A stretch of DNA of 34,495 nt from Azoarcus sp. (GTDB lineage: Bacteria; Pseudomonadota; Gammaproteobacteria; Burkholderiales; Rhodocyclaceae). Below the pieces are notes generated by a model. That model ran no database searches and was not told where the DNA came from. It saw only the letters and a list, made by a program, of their open reading frames with translations. The position numbers and the translations under genes are program-made. Below are positions 32,085 through 34,495 of this stretch, piece after piece; the stretch's first letter is position 1; each line of letters begins with the position of its first letter. The stretch lies in contig DYFV01000057.1 of NCBI GenBank assembly GCA_020725025.1, forward strand, positions 1 through 34,495, read 5' to 3'.

Positions 32085-33212
32085 ATGAACCTTGAAACGA
32101 TCTTGCTCTCCTTCCGCTCCGTCGCTGCTCCTGTGCTGGCATGTACCCTGGCGCTTCTCGCGGGCTGTGCCCAACTTCCGGACGGAGAGGAGGCCCTGGG
32201 GCCGGCGGGTCCGCTCGTCTTCCCCGGGCCGCCCGACGAACCGCGGTTCGTCTACGAGCGCACCTTCTTCAGCTCGGCCGACGTGGAGAACGATTCCAAG
32301 GACGAAGCCTTCCGCCGCCTGGTCACCGGTGCGCAGCGCACCGGCCAGTTCCTCACCAAACCCTACGCCGTCGCGGCCCACCGCGGCCGCATCTTCGTCT
32401 CCGACAGCGCCGAGCGCAACGTGAAGGTCTTCGACGTGCCCCAGGGGAAATTCTTCACCATCGGCGAGAACGAGCCCGGGCAGCTCGTGAAGCCCCTCGG
32501 GCTGGACGTGGACAAGGCGGGGCGCCTGTACGTGGCGGATGCCACGCAGAAGATGATCTTCATCTACGACCGCGACGGAAAGTTCCTGCGCAAGATCGGC
32601 GGCAAGGAACTCTTCGACCGGATCTCCAGCGTGACCGTCGATCCTTCCGGCCGCCAGATCTACGTGGTCGATATCGGTGGCGTCCAGTCGGAGAATCACC
32701 GTGTGCGGGTCTTCGAGACGGCTACCGGACGCCACGTGATGGACATCGGAAAGCGCGGGACCGGTCCGGGCGAGTTCAACCTGCCGCGGGACATGGCCAT
32801 CGGGGCGGAAGGTCGCCTCTATGTGGTCGACGGCGGCAACTTCCGCGTGCAGATCTTCAATGCCGACGGCACCTACCGCGACAGCTTCGGCGCGGTCGGC
32901 CGGCAGCTGGGCAACTTCGCCCGCCCCAAGGAGATCGCCACCGATCCGCAGGGCAACGTCTATGTCGCCGACGCCGCATTCGGGAATTTCCAGATCTTCA
33001 GCCCCGACGGCGACCTCCTGATGTTCATCGGCAGCCGTTCGGAGCGCGGCGGACCGGCCGAATACATTCTGCCGTCCGGGATTGCGGTGGATGATGACGG
33101 GCGGATTTATTTCGTCGATCAGTGGTTCTCGAAAGTGGATGTTTTCCGCCCCTACGCGCTGGCGGAGGATCAGGGATTCCTGGTCAAGCGGACCCAGTCG
33201 GCCGCAAGATAA
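32085..33212 (+). CDS. NHL-repeat beta-propeller lipoprotein
   Basis: A 375-residue protein with a lipoprotein signal (ACTLALLAGC, lipidated Cys28). NHL-type blades follow, each with the pattern pp-G-a-x-D-x-x-G-x-a-y-V-a-D: KPLGLDVDKAGRLYVADATQKMIFIYD, SSVTVDPSGRQIYVVDIG, RDMAIGAEGRLYVVDGGNFRVQIFN, KEIATDPQGNVYVADAAFGNFQIF and SGIAVDDDGRIYFVDQWFSKVDVF. Such six-bladed propellers serve as protein-protein scaffolds in the envelope and are often found beside multihaem cytochrome genes. It is co-directional with the tetrahaem gene (41-bp gap) and ends before a clear terminator. It may dock or stabilise the cytochromes at the outer membrane. Confidence 0.9.
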   Translation: MNLETILLSFRSVAAPVLACTLALLAGCAQLPDGEEALGPAGPLVFPGPPDEPRFVYERTFFSSADVENDSKDEAFRRLVTGAQRTGQFLTKPYAVAAHRGRIFVSDSAERNVKVFDVPQGKFFTIGENEPGQLVKPLGLDVDKAGRLYVADATQKMIFIYDRDGKFLRKIGGKELFDRISSVTVDPSGRQIYVVDIGGVQSENHRVRVFETATGRHVMDIGKRGTGPGEFNLPRDMAIGAEGRLYVVDGGNFRVQIFNADGTYRDSFGAVGRQLGNFARPKEIATDPQGNVYVADAAFGNFQIFSPDGDLLMFIGSRSERGGPAEYILPSGIAVDDDGRIYFVDQWFSKVDVFRPYALAEDQGFLVKRTQSAAR

Positions 33213-33233
33213 CCCGATCCACAATTCGTCGGC

Positions 33234-33275
33234 GGGCGGTTTCCCGGAATTCGGAAGCCGCCCGTTTTCGTTTTC
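33234..33275 (+). terminator. Intrinsic terminator after the NHL gene
   Basis: GGGCGGTTTCC (33234-33244) pairs with GGAAGCCGCCC (33253-33263) over 11 bp with one G-T pair and an 8-base loop. GTTTTCGTTTTC (33264-33275) follows as an interrupted T-run. It ends the tetrahaem/NHL transcript. Confidence 0.75.
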
Positions 33276-33390
33276 GGGAATGGCGGGTCCGGAAGCCGGG
33301 AGTTTCCCCAATCCGGGGTGCGCGTCCAATATGCAGCTCGCCGATTGCATCGCCGAAACCCGCGCGTCAACAGGGTTTTGGCCCCGAATG

Positions 33391-33406
33391 TGTGACTTGT
33401 TTCACA
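33391..33406 (+). promoter_or_regulatory. CRP-type binding site
   Basis: TGTGACTTGTTTCACA carries both perfect half-sites of the CRP/Vfr consensus TGTGA-N6-TCACA. It lies 167 bases before the tetrahaem ATG, suggesting control by a cAMP- or other CRP-family regulator. The distance to the true start of transcription is unknown. Confidence 0.55.
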
Positions 33407-33498
33407 TAGGCACAAAGATTTACACGACCTGGTACGGAATCTGCTGAAGGCTAAGTGCTCGCAAAAAATTTTCGAGTCGGGATTCAGGCCGAGGCCTT

Positions 33499-33512
33499 CT
33501 TGAAGCTTCAAG
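33499..33512. promoter_or_regulatory. Perfect 14-bp palindrome in the tetrahaem leader
   Basis: CTTGAAGCTTCAAG is its own reverse complement. It lies 60 bases before the ATG, so it could be an operator for a dimeric regulator or part of a folded leader. Function unknown. Confidence 0.4.
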
Positions 33513-33572
33513 GTGGCCGACCCGGTTTAAAAAACGATCAATCATTTGCACTATCCGTCGGGGGATAACACC

Positions 33573-34376
33573 ATGAAGCGATTCTTAAAGCAGGCGCTGG
33601 TCCTGGCTTCGCTCGCGCTCCTCAGCGCGACGGCTGCGGCGCAGATCAAGACCACGCCGCACAACCTCACCCAGGGCGCCGATGGCGGCCCGGGGCCGAA
33701 CACGCAAAGCAACACCACCCAGATCTGCGTGTTCTGCCACACGCCGCACGCCGCGAACACCAGCGTGTCGGCTCCGTTGTGGAACAAGGGCCTGCCCTCG
33801 ACCACCTACACCACCTATTCGACCGCGAACTCCTCGACCATCGACGGCCAGGTGCTGACGGTGGGCTCGGTCTCGGCCGCCTGTCTCTCCTGCCATGACG
33901 GCACCCAGGCCATGGACAACCTGGTGAACGCGCCGGGCAGCGGCGGCTACACGGCGGGCGGTGCCGACCGGCTCTACACCTGGACGGGCAGCAACGTGGT
34001 GACCGGTGTCGCCAACCTGGGCGCCGACCTCACCAACGACCACCCGATCGGCATCGAGTACTGCGGTGGCGGCCTGTCCAACAGCGGCGGCTCGACGCTG
34101 GCCGGTACCTGCAAGGACGGCGACTTCAACGCGCCGCTCACCGCCACCATCAACAGCACGCCGGTGTTCTGGGTTGACGCGGGTACCGCCGCGGGCGCGC
34201 GCGACAAGAGCGACATCATCCTCTATTCGCGGACCTTCACCGCCGGTACCAACCGTCCGTCCGTCGAGTGCGCCTCCTGCCACGACCCGCACAAGGCCAA
34301 GGGCACCGACGACGTGCACTTCATGCGCGTGACCACCGCCGGCAGCAAGATCTGCCTGGCTTGCCACGTCAAGTAA
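33573..34376 (+). CDS. Tetrahaem c-type cytochrome, exported (2); OmcE-like candidate
   Basis: A 267-residue protein with signal peptide (FLKQALVLASLALLSATAAA-QI) and four CXXCH sites: CVFCH (52-56), CLSCH (104-108), CASCH (233-237), CLACH (261-265). Extra histidines in HTPHAAN, NDHPI (H157) and CHDPH are likely distal ligands. C164 and C180 may form a disulfide. Small size, four haems, a Gly/Ser/Thr-rich body and a strong, separately regulated gene recall tetrahaem subunits of extracellular cytochrome filaments, but no alignment was possible and the filament idea is inference. It is monocistronic, with its own long leader and terminator, as expected for a highly expressed structural protein. 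Confidence 0.9.
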   Translation: MKRFLKQALVLASLALLSATAAAQIKTTPHNLTQGADGGPGPNTQSNTTQICVFCHTPHAANTSVSAPLWNKGLPSTTYTTYSTANSSTIDGQVLTVGSVSAACLSCHDGTQAMDNLVNAPGSGGYTAGGADRLYTWTGSNVVTGVANLGADLTNDHPIGIEYCGGGLSNSGGSTLAGTCKDGDFNAPLTATINSTPVFWVDAGTAAGARDKSDIILYSRTFTAGTNRPSVECASCHDPHKAKGTDDVHFMRVTTAGSKICLACHVK

Positions 34377-34388
34377 CGCATGGCGCTG

Positions 34389-34436
34389 CCGTGGTGCCGC
34401 AGCCTGGGCGGGCTTCGTCCGGTCGCGGCACCACGG
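34389..34436 (+). repeat. Long perfect hairpin downstream of the tetrahaem gene
   Basis: CCGTGGTGCCGC (34389-34400) and GCGGCACCACGG (34425-34436) form a 12-bp perfect stem with a 24-base loop, extended by one further G-C pair. It begins 12 bases after the stop codon and precedes the true terminator, so it may protect the mRNA 3' end. Confidence 0.6.
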
Positions 34437-34450
34437 CGTACCGAATAGGG

Positions 34451-34481
34451 GTCAGGTGAGTCTCTCGCCTGACTTTTTTTT
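34451..34481 (+). terminator. Strong intrinsic terminator
   Basis: GTCAGGTGAG (34451-34460) pairs with CTCGCCTGAC (34464-34473) over 10 bp with one T-G pair and a TCT loop, followed by eight T residues (34474-34481). It is the clearest rho-independent terminator in the window. Confidence 0.92.
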
Positions 34482-34495
34482 GCCCGGTTCGGGTA

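Larger units (their letters stand above)
33276..33572 (+). other. Long upstream region of the second tetrahaem gene
   Basis: About 300 bases without a gene, AT-richer from 33370 on. It holds a CRP-like box (33391-33406), a TTTACA that could serve as -35 (33419-33424) without a convincing -10, the AT tract GCAAAAAATTTTCG (about 33460-33473), a 14-bp palindrome (33499-33512) and GGGGAT 8 bases before the ATG. No known riboswitch fold was recognised. Confidence 0.5.

Noticed and set aside
33511..33535. Sigma-54 promoter before the tetrahaem gene
   Set aside because: TGGCCG is present, but no GC doublet stands at the -12 position.
33440..33572. GEMM (c-di-GMP) riboswitch upstream of the tetrahaem gene
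   Set aside because: The conserved cores of the GEMM fold are not visible. The idea rests only on the known association of GEMM with multihaem cytochromes.

Overview
The window is GC-rich (about 70 % by eye), densely coded bacterial DNA. It most likely comes from a member of the Pseudomonadota (beta- or gammaproteobacterial type). The reasons are the TonB receptor, System II (ResB/CcsA) cytochrome c maturation, a Bat/MoxR operon with a DUF4381 gene, FNR- and CRP-like boxes, and REP-like palindromes of the GTAGCCCGGATG type. No rRNA, tRNA, transposase, integrase, phage gene or CRISPR array was seen. The theme is multiheme c-type cytochromes: six genes with 35 CXXCH haem sites (11+11+4+4+3+2). 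This points to respiration with extracellular or poorly soluble electron partners, but the substrate cannot be read from the sequence.

Layout. 1-4886, minus strand: a GT9 glycosyltransferase and a DegT/DnrJ-type aminotransferase (4-base overlap), a REP-like element, a cobalamin-type radical SAM protein, and the first 257 codons of a TonB-dependent receptor cut by the window edge. 5095-6528: a PAS-GGDEF-haemerythrin protein (c-di-GMP synthesis joined to an O2 or redox sensor). 6698-9277: 11-haem cytochrome A. 9315-9363: a well-formed FNR-type promoter. 9393-12728: a three-TM protein, a LuxE-like acyl-activating protein and a BchE-like radical SAM protein. 12786-15251: 11-haem cytochrome B, paralogue of A. 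15260-19664: ResB-like protein, two secreted SUMF1-fold proteins, an anchored TPR protein and CcsA, mostly with overlapping start and stop codons. 19747-22370: two tandem GT87-type membrane glycosyltransferases. 22503-28775: moxR, DUF58, DUF4381, batA, batB-TPR, batD.

The genes from 9393 to 28775 all run in one direction with short gaps, so the FNR-type promoter could in principle drive a very long unit. After a 350-bp AT-richer stretch and a convergent hairpin come a minus-strand tri-haem/di-haem cytochrome pair (29128-31019), a divergent tetrahaem cytochrome plus NHL beta-propeller lipoprotein (31300-33212), and a second tetrahaem cytochrome (33573-34376). That last gene has a long leader, a perfect CRP half-site pair and a strong terminator.

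Working model (inference): the ResB/CcsA/TPR/SUMF1 block is a dedicated haem-attachment and assembly unit for the large cytochromes. The tetrahaem proteins share the N-terminal module of the 11-haem proteins and may be filament or electron-shuttle subunits. The LuxE/BchE-like pair between the two 11-haem genes is an unassigned anaerobic pathway and is the most novel-looking part of the window.
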